From Rhizobiaceae bacterium (lineage in GTDB: Bacteria > Pseudomonadota > Alphaproteobacteria > Rhizobiales > Rhizobiaceae): a stretch of 45,773 bases of DNA. This document shows, piece by piece, positions 7,925-16,362 of this stretch. A program made the position numbers and the translations under genes. The notes under the pieces were generated by a model. The model searched no databases. It was not told the DNA's origin and was given only the letters and a program-made list of their open reading frames with translations. Position 1 is the first letter of the stretch. Every line of letters starts with the position of its first letter. Location: assembly GCA_016763155.1 (NCBI GenBank), contig JAESUH010000191.1:1-45773 (forward strand), given 5' to 3'.

Positions 7925-9703
7925 ATGACAACCATTATCAACCTTCCATACGCCCCTAACGATAAGCCGAGCTTTGGGAAGAAAAAAACTAGCGCCCGCA
8001 TAAGTATATTTGGCCTCGGCTATGTCGGACTTGTTTCTGCGGCATGCTTTGCCGATTGCGGTTACCATGTGATTGGCGTCGATCCTGATGTCAAGAAACG
8101 CTATATTATCCGCGAAGGAAAATCGCCAATAGTCGAGCCGGGGTTAGAAAAATTACTGGCACGAGGCACATCCAATGGTCTCATTAGGGTCATTTCGGAC
8201 GGCGTGGACGCGGTCCTTGAAACCGACATTTCATTTGTATGTGTTGGCACGCCGAGCAAAACAGATGGCAGCTGTGATTTGAAATATCTACGCTCTGTTT
8301 CCCTCCAGATAGGCAAGGCGTTGGCGAAAAAGGACAAATATCATGTGGTGGTATTTAGAAGTACGATCCCTCCGGGCACCACCCGCAATGTGTTGTTGCC
8401 AATTCTTGAAAAAGCCTCGGGCAAAAAAGCTGGCGAGGGCTTTGGAGTAAGTTTCCATCCTGAATTTCTGCGCGAGAGCACCGCGATTTCCGATTTCTTT
8501 GATCCGCCAAAAACAGTAATCGGCGGCATTGATGAACGCTCACGCCTACTTGTCGCGGCCTTCTATCACGGCATTGATAAAAACATCATTGAGACAAACC
8601 TAGAGCTTGCAGAAACCGTGAAGTATGTGGACAATACTTGGCATGCTTTGAAGGTTTCGTTCAGCAATGAAATTGGCAATATTTGTCAGGCGCTGAAGAT
8701 CGACAGCCATAAAGTGATGGACATCTTTGTTCAGGATACAAAGCTAAACATCTCTTCCTATTACATGAAACCTGGTTTTGCATTTGGCGGTTCGTGCTTG
8801 CCAAAAGATGTACGTGAAATCAATCATCTTGCAAAAAGCCTGAATGTGCCGACCCCGGTTTTGGGGAGCATCATTGAATCTAATTCCAATCAAATTAGCC
8901 ACGCTGCCCAGATGATCAAAAGTTCAAAACCTGACGTGGTAACTTTCCTCGGCATTACGTTTAAAATGAATACCGATGATCTTCGTGAGAGCCCAATCCT
9001 GCCATTGATTTCTCAGTTGGTTGCTGAAGGCATCAAGATTAAATTCTTTGACCCCAATCTTAATCTGGACTCTTCTGTTCTCCATCATATTCAGCACTCA
9101 AAGCATGAGAAAGGCAGCATTGATCAATTGGTAGAGCTGCTGCCGGCAATGGCCAGTGTCTCGATTGAAACTGCGTGCGAGCATAGTGATGTGATCGTAG
9201 TCAGCCATAATGACATGGCTTATCGTTCGGCAATCATTAATCGGGATCCACATCAAAGGGTCGTTGATTTGGTTCGCATCTTTGGCGGTCAAAATAATTG
9301 GCAAGAACTCGCGGCAGTCGGCATGGATGATTACGTCCAAAAGCCTGCAAGCCTTGAGACCTTGCAGTTGAAAATCAACCAGTGGACGCGTCCCACCGAA
9401 AAAGCATTGAATATTCTTCTAGCAGAGGACGAAGTTGCCAACGCTGCCGTGATCAAAGCCAAGCTTTCAAAACTTGGTCACAACGTGCGCATCGCAACGA
9501 CTGGGTTTGAGGCACTGCGTGCCGTCCGTTACGAACCTTTCGATCTGATATTCATGGATATTAAAATGCCAGAGATGTGCGGCAAGGAAGCTACTTCGCG
9601 CATCAGAGCGCTTGATTCTTCTCAGGCTAGCGTTCCAATTGTTGCCCTCACGGCCCTCGCAGCACCCGAAGAAAGTGCCACCTATGCCGGTATTTGTTGG
9701 TAG
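7925..9703 (+). CDS. algD: GDP-mannose 6-dehydrogenase with an embedded, circularly permuted receiver domain
   Basis: NAD-dependent four-electron oxidation of GDP-mannose to GDP-mannuronate. Residues 1-453 are a full AlgD: Rossmann motif FGLGYVGLVSA, the substrate loop, catalytic Cys in FGGSCLPKD, FKMNTDDLRESP and the final VVDLV strand. The last residues, AGICW, match the AEGICW end of Pseudomonas AlgD. Between them (about 454-584) lies receiver sequence in permuted order. First comes the C-terminal part (459-488, GMDDYVQKP with Lys473). Then comes the N-terminal part (495-584) with E501/D502, phospho-acceptor Asp545 (FMDIKMPEM) and Thr576. All receiver catalytic residues are present. Length is 592 versus about 436 for AlgD. 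The ribosome site GGAG at 7914-7917 fixes the start. It probably shares a transcript with algC. Confidence 0.92.
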   Translation: MTTIINLPYAPNDKPSFGKKKTSARISIFGLGYVGLVSAACFADCGYHVIGVDPDVKKRYIIREGKSPIVEPGLEKLLARGTSNGLIRVISDGVDAVLETDISFVCVGTPSKTDGSCDLKYLRSVSLQIGKALAKKDKYHVVVFRSTIPPGTTRNVLLPILEKASGKKAGEGFGVSFHPEFLRESTAISDFFDPPKTVIGGIDERSRLLVAAFYHGIDKNIIETNLELAETVKYVDNTWHALKVSFSNEIGNICQALKIDSHKVMDIFVQDTKLNISSYYMKPGFAFGGSCLPKDVREINHLAKSLNVPTPVLGSIIESNSNQISHAAQMIKSSKPDVVTFLGITFKMNTDDLRESPILPLISQLVAEGIKIKFFDPNLNLDSSVLHHIQHSKHEKGSIDQLVELLPAMASVSIETACEHSDVIVVSHNDMAYRSAIINRDPHQRVVDLVRIFGGQNNWQELAAVGMDDYVQKPASLETLQLKINQWTRPTEKALNILLAEDEVANAAVIKAKLSKLGHNVRIATTGFEALRAVRYEPFDLIFMDIKMPEMCGKEATSRIRALDSSQASVPIVALTALAAPEESATYAGICW

Positions 9704-9751
9704 CGGCTGCATCTAAAATCAGAATAATTCATTTCATGAAAGAAGGGTATT

Positions 9752-11185
9752 ATGCGACATTTTAACAAACCTCCACGCGCAAAAGAATGTAGTAAATTGA
9801 GGTGCTTTACAGCATATGACGTGCGCGGAAAGCTCGGTTCAGAACTCAATGAGGACATTGCATACCGGATCGGACGCGCCTTTGCCCAGCACTTGAAAGC
9901 ACGGAAAATTGTTATCGGTGGCGATAATCGCCTAACCAGCGAAAAGTTGAAAAAGGCCGTATCCCGAGGGTTAATGGATGCTGGTGCTAATGTCATTGAT
10001 TTGGGCATGACTGGAACAGAGGAGGTATATTTCGCTGCATTCCATCTGGACGTTGATGGCGGCATCGAAATCACAGCCAGCCATAACCCAATTAATTACA
10101 ACGGTATGAAATTTGTTGGGCGCGGCGCGGCCCCAATTAGCGGTGACAATGGCTTGGCTTCAATTAAAGCATTGGCGGAAAGCAGAAACTTCACCTGTGT
10201 TCGCAAACGCGGCACCCTCACCCATAGATCGTTACTCAATGCTTATTGTGGCCACTTGCTCGGGTTTATAACCTCAGAAAAACTGGTCCCTCTTAGATTG
10301 GTGGTCAATGCAGGCAATGGTGCAGCCGGGCACGTGATCGATGCTATCGAAGCGCAGTTTTTGCGTAACAATATCCCCATTGAATTCATAAAAATACATC
10401 ACCGACCAAACGGAGAATTTCCTCACGGTATTCCAAATCCACTATTACCGGCAAACCGCAAAGTGACCTCCCAAGCAGTGAAGGCACATCACGCGGATAT
10501 GGGCATCGCCTGGGATGGTGATTTCGATCGTTGTTTTTTCTTTGATGGGCATGGAAACTTCATTGAGGGGTATTACATTGTTGGGCTATTGGCCGACGCC
10601 TTTTTACATCAACATCCTGGCGAAACCATCATTCATGATCCACGCCTGACATGGAACACCATCGACATCGTAAAAGCTGCTGGCGGCACACCTGTTTCAT
10701 CAAAAACAGGCCACTCATTTATCAAACAATGCATGCGAGAAGAAAATGCAATCTATGGCGGAGAAATGAGTGCTCATCATTACTTTCGCGATTTCGCCTA
10801 TTGCGACAGTGGTATGATCCCATGGCTGTTATTAATTGAGCTAATAAGCAATACGGGAAATTCACTGGCACAAATGGTTGAGGAGCGCATCGCCGCTTAC
10901 CCTTGTAGCGGCGAACTCAACTACAAGGTTGCGAACGTGGAGGAAGCAATCAAACATGTGCGCAACTATTATGCTGCCGAGGAACAGTCCTGGTATACCG
11001 ATGGTCAAGAAGTGCCATATCTAGAGGATATCGATGGGCTGAGTATCACGTTCAGCGATTGGCGACTAAATCTACGCGCCTCGAACACAGAACCTCTCTT
11101 GCGTTTGAATGTTGAAGCAAGAAACGATTGTCAATTGGTTCGCAAACACGTGGAGGAAATCGAGAATATTATAGGTGAGCAATAA
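9752..11185 (+). CDS. algC: Phosphomannomutase / phosphoglucomutase
   Basis: Alpha-D-phosphohexomutase that converts mannose-6-P to mannose-1-P (and possibly glucose-6-P to glucose-1-P). It has 477 residues with the four expected regions: the phosphoserine loop [13 protein letters not shown], the metal loop [13 protein letters not shown], the sugar-specificity loop [10 protein letters not shown] and the phosphate-binding loop [16 protein letters not shown]. It starts 48 bp after algD with no visible terminator between, so co-transcription from the sigma-54 promoter is likely. A GAAAGAAGGG sequence before the ATG may be the ribosome site. Together AlgA, AlgC and AlgD form a complete GDP-mannuronate supply set. 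No polymerase or export gene is in the window. The symbol could equally be manB or exoC. Confidence 0.9.
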   Translation: MRHFNKPPRAKECSKLRCFTAYDVRGKLGSELNEDIAYRIGRAFAQHLKARKIVIGGDNRLTSEKLKKAVSRGLMDAGANVIDLGMTGTEEVYFAAFHLDVDGGIEITASHNPINYNGMKFVGRGAAPISGDNGLASIKALAESRNFTCVRKRGTLTHRSLLNAYCGHLLGFITSEKLVPLRLVVNAGNGAAGHVIDAIEAQFLRNNIPIEFIKIHHRPNGEFPHGIPNPLLPANRKVTSQAVKAHHADMGIAWDGDFDRCFFFDGHGNFIEGYYIVGLLADAFLHQHPGETIIHDPRLTWNTIDIVKAAGGTPVSSKTGHSFIKQCMREENAIYGGEMSAHHYFRDFAYCDSGMIPWLLLIELISNTGNSLAQMVEERIAAYPCSGELNYKVANVEEAIKHVRNYYAAEEQSWYTDGQEVPYLEDIDGLSITFSDWRLNLRASNTEPLLRLNVEARNDCQLVRKHVEEIENIIGEQ

Positions 11186-11642
11186 ATAGGCAGTAAATGG
11201 CGGCTCAAAGATTGGGAAGCGACCCCTGTGTTTTCTCACCAGCCACACTTATCACGTGCAAGCAATTTAGTTAAAGCCATTGAATGTCTTGGATGTAATT
11301 TGATCTTTTAGTGTACACGACACTTTATATCTTGTTGATTTACATACACTAAGTAGCCAATCTTTCATCGAGGTGATTAACAATATATTCTCTTCATTTT
11401 CAATGACTTACTAAATGTTTAGAATGTGATTATTAAAGAAAATGTGCTTAGAATTGATGCAATTAACACGACTTCATACCTCATTTGATCTCCTTGCGCG
11501 CGTTTGGAGGGACTGGGCAGGAATCGATCTAAAAACCTGAGTATTCACGTAAACAAAGGTTGGTCTGCAGCCAATGCCAACACATGCGGCTGGATCATAC
11601 TGACAGATTTGTCTTCAGCATAAATCTATCAAACACCCCCCC
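11186..11642. other. AT-rich intergenic region between convergent operons, 457 bp
   Basis: Separates the 3' ends of algC and the Liv-type ATPase. I see no convincing gene or strong terminator hairpin. An eight-base palindrome GTGTACAC lies at 11311-11318 in a markedly AT-rich stretch (about 11260-11470). Its role is unknown. Confidence 0.4.
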
Positions 11643-12350
11643 TTATGACAGGTAGTATTTATGCAGAATTGAGGCGTCTTCAACCAAGGGTAAAGGGTCA
11701 CCGGAATAGCTGAAATGTCCTCGTGTCATTACGTGCACTTCATGGCCAAGTTTGAGCGCCACATTGGTGAATTGTTCGATCAATAAAACGCCGGTGCCGC
11801 GCTCGGCCAGATCGCTGACGACATTCATCAATCGCTTTACGATCAGGGGAGCCAACCCCAGAGACATCTCGTCGGCGAGGATAAATTTGGGCCGCGCCAC
11901 AAGTGCTTGCCCCAAAGCCAGCATTTGTTGTTGACCACCCGACATTGAACCTGCCTTTTGCCCCTTGCGCTCTGCAAGTTCTGGGAAAATACTATAAACG
12001 TCCGCAACGGATTCTTCCATTTCTGCCATTGGCAAGCCAAACCCTGCCGCGCGAAGGTTATCATCGACTGATAAAACTGTCAGCACACGATGCCCCTCAG
12101 GCACCGCGGCTAGTCCGTTTGCCCGGATGAATTCTGGCGCCTGCCCGGCCAAGGGAACCCCATCCAGTTCAACACTCCCTGCTTCAAGCGGAAGGACACC
12201 GGCTAAGGCCAGAACCAATGAACTTTTACCCGCGCCATTCGGGCCAATCAAAGCTGTAATCCGTCCGGTTTCAAGGGTGAAAGACACGTTGTCAACGACT
12301 GTTTTTCCACCTCTGCGGATCGTTAAATTCTCAACACTGAGCGTACTCAT
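11643..12350 (-). CDS. Branched-chain amino acid-type ABC transporter ATPase (LivF family)
   Basis: Second ATPase of a Liv/Urt-type importer. The 235-residue protein has Walker A GPNGAGKSSL, the signature SGGQQQMLALGQAL, Walker B FILADEMSLGLAP and the H-loop region, and its length is typical of LivF. The start codon overlaps the stop of the LivG-like gene by four bases (ATGA), indicating translational coupling. It is the last gene of the leftward operon. Liv-type systems carry amino acids, urea, amides or aromatic and other organic acids. The adjoining alcohol and aldehyde dehydrogenases argue for a carbon source rather than leucine. Confidence 0.92.
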   Translation of the reverse strand: MSTLSVENLTIRRGGKTVVDNVSFTLETGRITALIGPNGAGKSSLVLALAGVLPLEAGSVELDGVPLAGQAPEFIRANGLAAVPEGHRVLTVLSVDDNLRAAGFGLPMAEMEESVADVYSIFPELAERKGQKAGSMSGGQQQMLALGQALVARPKFILADEMSLGLAPLIVKRLMNVVSDLAERGTGVLLIEQFTNVALKLGHEVHVMTRGHFSYSGDPLPLVEDASILHKYYLS

Positions 12351-13063
12351 TCAAGTTCCTCCACTCCAAGGTAAACACGGCGCACCCGCTCATCCTCCAG
12401 CACGTCCTCTGTCTTGCCGTTAATAACCAACGAACCAAAATCCAGAACCATCGTTTCCACACATGTTGCCCGGATCAAATCAACATCATGATCAATCAAC
12501 AAAGTCATGGCCCCGCTGAAATCATAAATCCCTATAAGTACATCCCTTAGTCGTTCGACCTCGGTTTGTGAAAACCCCGCCCCTGGCTCATCCAGCATGA
12601 CAATGCGGGGCTGGCCCACAATACATCTGGCAATTTCCGTCATCCGGCGCTCAAGTGAAGACAAGTTTTCCGTCTTGTGGTTCCTCAAATCCGATAAGTG
12701 AACAAATTCAAGGGCCGCATCTATCATCGCATGGCGATCGGCCCGGTCTATCCGCAACGCATCGAGTATCACCGCAACGTTTTCAAAGACGGTCAGTTCA
12801 TCAGCCACTTGCTCTTGTTGAAACGAACGTCGCAAACCCCAGCGTGCCCGCTCGTGTGGGCGCATCTTCAATAATGGCTGGTTAAAGACCGTAATACTGC
12901 CCTCAACAGGCGTATTAAAACCCGACATAACGTTTAAAAAAGTAGTCTTGCCAGCCCCGTTCGGCCCAATAATGCCGCACACCGTGGCGTGCAGATCAAC
13001 GCAAACAGCATCTAGCGCTGTAACGCCTCCAAATTTGACCGTCAGCTTGTCGATACTAATCAT
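12347..13063 (-). CDS. Branched-chain amino acid-type ABC transporter ATPase (LivG family)
   Basis: First ATPase of the Liv-type importer, 238 residues. Walker A is GPNGAGKTTFLN, and the Q-loop lies in the RRSFQQEQVADELTVFENVAV region. The signature is degenerate: NLSSLERRMTEIARCIV replaces the usual LSGGQ-like LSYGQQR. Walker B is IVMLDEPGAGFSQTE. The altered signature may lower ATPase activity at one site, a pattern seen in some asymmetric ABC pairs. It overlaps the permease gene upstream by eight bases and LivF downstream by four. Confidence 0.9.
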   Translation of the reverse strand: MISIDKLTVKFGGVTALDAVCVDLHATVCGIIGPNGAGKTTFLNVMSGFNTPVEGSITVFNQPLLKMRPHERARWGLRRSFQQEQVADELTVFENVAVILDALRIDRADRHAMIDAALEFVHLSDLRNHKTENLSSLERRMTEIARCIVGQPRIVMLDEPGAGFSQTEVERLRDVLIGIYDFSGAMTLLIDHDVDLIRATCVETMVLDFGSLVINGKTEDVLEDERVRRVYLGVEELE

Positions 13064-14078
13064 GGCGATCTCCCGATTTCATCAGGCGCGACGCTAAGCC
13101 AGCGATTTGCCCGGCAATGCCTTTCGGCGCGGTGGCCAGTGCATGCATAAGAGCGGCCCCGAAGAAAATAAATGCAGCATCTCCGCTCACTCCCCAATCA
13201 TTTAGCAAGGCGGGCATAAGACGGAACAAAAGCGCTGCGATGATTGCCCCGAACCAGTGCCAAGCTCCGCCGACTACGGTGAGTGCAAAGATCATCACAG
13301 ATTCACCAACCGGGAACGAACGCGCGTCAAGAAATTGTAAGCTTCCCGCTAATAATCCCCCTGCAATACCCGCGAGAAAACCAGAGAGCGCGAAGCCCCA
13401 AACCTTGTAAAATGTCACGTTAATACCGGCAGCCATGGCCGAAGCCTCAGACCTCCGGATTAGAGCCCAGGCACGTCCAGGTTTGGCATGCTCATGGGCA
13501 TAAACCAGTGCATAGGCCAAGACGGCGATCATGATGCAGTAAACAAAAAATGCTTCATCAGATTGAGCCAGATATGGCCTTTCCATATGGGTAATGGCAG
13601 TGATTGCATAACCGGCAAAACCATCCCCTCCGTTTGGAAACTGAATGATTCCGATCAGAATGGAGAACCCGCCTGCTGCCATTAAGGTGACCAAGGCCAG
13701 ATACAATCCCCGCATTCTAAGTGCTGGATAGGCCAGAACCATGCCGACAATTGCGGTAAAAACACCACCGGCGAAAAGTTGAAACTCAAAGGGCAGATGG
13801 AAAGCGTGCGACAGTCGCAACGTTACCCAGCCCCCACATCCCATAAGCGCCACATGGGCAAGTGAGACCTGACCCAGCCGACGATAAAGCAGGCTAATGC
13901 CTAATGCCGTAATCGTATAGATAGCAACCGAAGTAAATACTTTCAGCCACAGCGCGCTACCCATAGCTGGGATACTAAGTGCAACAATAAGGATGATGAT
14001 AGGCGCCAGCCATCTACGCCATTGGCCGGAAATTTGGTTCATTTCGAAATGTCCGTACTTTTCGCCATAATTTTTCAT
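13056..14078 (-). CDS. Branched-chain amino acid-type ABC transporter permease (LivM family)
   Basis: Inner-membrane permease of the Liv-type importer, with about nine hydrophobic segments in 340 residues. The family signature region with the Gly-rich stretch (ALSGFLAGIAGGLLAGS) and GGAWHWFGAIIAALLFRLMP is present. The ATG at 14078 is chosen because GAGGA lies eight bases upstream. An in-frame ATG at 14099 would overlap the end of the LivH-like gene and lacks a clear ribosome site. It follows LivH by four bases and overlaps LivG. Confidence 0.9.
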   Translation of the reverse strand: MKNYGEKYGHFEMNQISGQWRRWLAPIIILIVALSIPAMGSALWLKVFTSVAIYTITALGISLLYRRLGQVSLAHVALMGCGGWVTLRLSHAFHLPFEFQLFAGGVFTAIVGMVLAYPALRMRGLYLALVTLMAAGGFSILIGIIQFPNGGDGFAGYAITAITHMERPYLAQSDEAFFVYCIMIAVLAYALVYAHEHAKPGRAWALIRRSEASAMAAGINVTFYKVWGFALSGFLAGIAGGLLAGSLQFLDARSFPVGESVMIFALTVVGGAWHWFGAIIAALLFRLMPALLNDWGVSGDAAFIFFGAALMHALATAPKGIAGQIAGLASRLMKSGDRHD

Positions 14079-14082
14079 GACA

Positions 14083-14955
14083 TCAATCCTCGTTGGCAAA
14101 GGTCAGGAGGCGGCCACGTTGCAACCACATCAAGGTAATAATCGCCACAACAAACGGCGTCATCGCCCGGAAAGGTGCCAACGGTTTGTAAAGTGTCATC
14201 AAGCTTTCGATGACGCCAATTACCAGTCCTGCGACAAATGTTATGGGGATGGATTGCAGCCGACCAACAACTGTTGTGGCTATCATTGGGATTACCAGAA
14301 AGGTCAATGTTGCAGGATCAAGCCGTACAAGGCTGCCAAACAATAACCCCGTGAACCCGGCAAGTGCGCCCGACAAACCCCAGGCAAGTGTTTCTACCCG
14401 CCGGATAGGTGTTCCCAACAAAGCCGCGACATCCCTGTCGGCAGCAATAGAGCGCATCATCAAACCGGTGCGGGTGCGAGCCAGAAATACGCCCATAGAC
14501 AAAGCCACCGTCAGTGCCAAACCAAATGCAATTAACCGAGTAAGTGTGACGCGCAGGCCGGCAAAGTTGAGCGAGATCGTATCAGTTGTCAGGCTTAGTT
14601 TTCTGGGAGTATCTATCCAGATCAGGTTCATAAAACCCAAGATTACAATGGCGAATCCAAGAGTTGCCACCGCTTTAACCACAGGTTCGCGCTGTGATAA
14701 ATGGGGTGCTATATAGCGACCGAATGCAAGTGAAAAAAACGCGCCGACAAATATAGGCAACAGCCAGACCAGTGGTTCGGGTGCGCCCCACTGCATGGCT
14801 TGCCAGGCCAGCATTGCACCCAGAGCACCCAATGCTCCATAGGCAAAATTAAGAATGCCGGTTGCCCTGTTGAGTAAAACCAACCCAACGCCGCCTAACG
14901 CATATAACGCGCCAACAGCCAGGCCCGACGCAATAAACAATCCATAAATATTCAA
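14083..14955 (-). CDS. Branched-chain amino acid-type ABC transporter permease (LivH family)
   Basis: Partner permease of the Liv-type importer, about 290 residues of mostly hydrophobic segments. It begins NIYGLFIASGLAVGALYALGGVGLVLLNRATG, a typical LivH start. The TTG at 14955 is preferred. GAGGGA lies about seven bases upstream, and the only ATG further out (15108) would overlap the binding-protein gene by more than 70 bases and add a non-membrane tail foreign to the family. EAA-loop-like RRVETLAWGLSGALAGFTGLLFG is present. Confidence 0.85.
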   Translation of the reverse strand: MNIYGLFIASGLAVGALYALGGVGLVLLNRATGILNFAYGALGALGAMLAWQAMQWGAPEPLVWLLPIFVGAFFSLAFGRYIAPHLSQREPVVKAVATLGFAIVILGFMNLIWIDTPRKLSLTTDTISLNFAGLRVTLTRLIAFGLALTVALSMGVFLARTRTGLMMRSIAADRDVAALLGTPIRRVETLAWGLSGALAGFTGLLFGSLVRLDPATLTFLVIPMIATTVVGRLQSIPITFVAGLVIGVIESLMTLYKPLAPFRAMTPFVVAIITLMWLQRGRLLTFANED

Positions 14956-15035
14956 TGCCGTTTCCCTCTCCCAAATTGATCTGGCATGAACCTGTCCCTT
15001 GCCAATGCAAGGGACAGACATGATCTGGATACCGA

Positions 15036-16289
15036 CTAGTTTGAGATACCCATCTCTTTTTCGATAGCCAGATAGGGAGCCAGATATTCGGTATCGACCT
15101 GCGTACATTCAGAAACTTGCTTGAACCCGCCATCAACCAATTGCATCATAATGTTTGCATGGTTGGGCAAATGCCGATCAGCTAAACCTACATAATAAGG
15201 TCCGCACATCATATCGGATGTCTTACCCGAAATGGCTTGAATAGCCTTGGTAACCGACGCACGGTTAATGTCTGCCGGATCAAGCTTGAGCACAGCTTCC
15301 ACAAAGTATTTTGCGGCAAGATAACCTGCCTGGCTAAAGGTATCGCGTGGATCACCCTCATTCGCATAGGTTTCCATAATTGCGCGCCAATTCGTCGTAT
15401 CCGGACCGGTTCCATCAATAGGATTAAGTTCGGCATTGACGGTAAGTACACCGGTCCAGTATTTGCCAAGCGCTGCTGGAATGTCTGCATCATAAAGCGG
15501 TGTAGAAGAAATCCATTTGAAATTATCTCGCAAGTCTTGTTCTTCCGCGACTTTCAGGAATGCTGCAGCCATGCCGCCGGGCATATTGACCAACACAGTA
15601 TCGGCACCGGATGCAATCGTTTCAAGCACGGCTGAATTCATATCGGCAGAGGCCGGATCAAGCGGAATGATGCTTGCTTCGAGACCTTTGTTTTCCATGA
15701 ATTTCTGCATCCAGGAGCATCCATAGATGCCTGATGTAGGAATATTGGTAGTCACGCATACAATGTTTTTGGCCCCTTGATGGGCAACTGCCCATTGTGC
15801 AGCACCAACTGATGAAATAAGCGGGCCACCGGCGGCTGTAACAATGTTGGAAGATTCATAGCAATCCGAAATTGCGCAGGCACCCGCCATCGACATCACG
15901 CCTTCGTCTGCATAGAGCTTGGCATTCACGGCCATATCAACAAAAGACCCGGACCCAACCAAAGCGACGACGCCGACATCCTTTACCAGCTTGTTGCCAA
16001 CTTGTGCGGCAACTTCAGGGTTCCACTGATCGTCTTCCATCGTAAATTCGATTGGCCGACCATTAACGCCTCCATTGGCATTAATGCATTTAAAGAAGGC
16101 TTGGGCTGCATCGCCTGATGAAGAAAAATCATCTGGCCCTGTTTGGCCAACAATTGCACCAACCTTAATTGGTTCGCCGTTGGCTTTTTGGCCATTGCTC
16201 AAACCACAAGAAGGGGCAGCCATTGCTCCACCGGTCATCATCATAAATGCACCCACAAGCGATGCGCTATATACTGCAATTTTTTTCAT
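15036..16289 (-). CDS. Branched-chain amino acid-type ABC transporter substrate-binding protein
   Basis: Periplasmic receptor of the Liv-type importer, family Peripla_BP_6. The 417-residue product has a signal peptide (MKKIAVYSASLVGAFMMMTG, cut near AMAAPSCG). The mature start PIKVGAIVGQTGPDDFSSSGDAAQAFFKCINANGG is the standard LivK-type opening. It is the first transporter gene, directly downstream of the GMC oxidoreductase (73-bp gap). The ligand cannot be read from sequence. Linkage to alcohol and aldehyde oxidation suggests an organic alcohol, polyol ether or a derived acid. Confidence 0.9.
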   Translation of the reverse strand: MKKIAVYSASLVGAFMMMTGGAMAAPSCGLSNGQKANGEPIKVGAIVGQTGPDDFSSSGDAAQAFFKCINANGGVNGRPIEFTMEDDQWNPEVAAQVGNKLVKDVGVVALVGSGSFVDMAVNAKLYADEGVMSMAGACAISDCYESSNIVTAAGGPLISSVGAAQWAVAHQGAKNIVCVTTNIPTSGIYGCSWMQKFMENKGLEASIIPLDPASADMNSAVLETIASGADTVLVNMPGGMAAAFLKVAEEQDLRDNFKWISSTPLYDADIPAALGKYWTGVLTVNAELNPIDGTGPDTTNWRAIMETYANEGDPRDTFSQAGYLAAKYFVEAVLKLDPADINRASVTKAIQAISGKTSDMMCGPYYVGLADRHLPNHANIMMQLVDGGFKQVSECTQVDTEYLAPYLAIEKEMGISN

Positions 16290-16362
16290 ATTTTCTTCCC
16301 ATTTTAGTGTGAAATTGTATGCGAGGTCGGCACCCCAATTGAAATCATGGCTTGTCTAACTG

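Noticed and set aside
9284-9676. Receiver insert in AlgD as a simple gene-end fusion
   Set aside because: The native AlgD ending (AGICW) is kept after the receiver sequence, so it is an internal insertion and not a C-terminal fusion or a truncated neighbour.
14956-15108. Longer start for the LivH-like permease
   Set aside because: It would overlap the binding-protein gene by more than 70 bases, add a tail without family resemblance and bypass a well-placed ribosome site before TTG at 14955.
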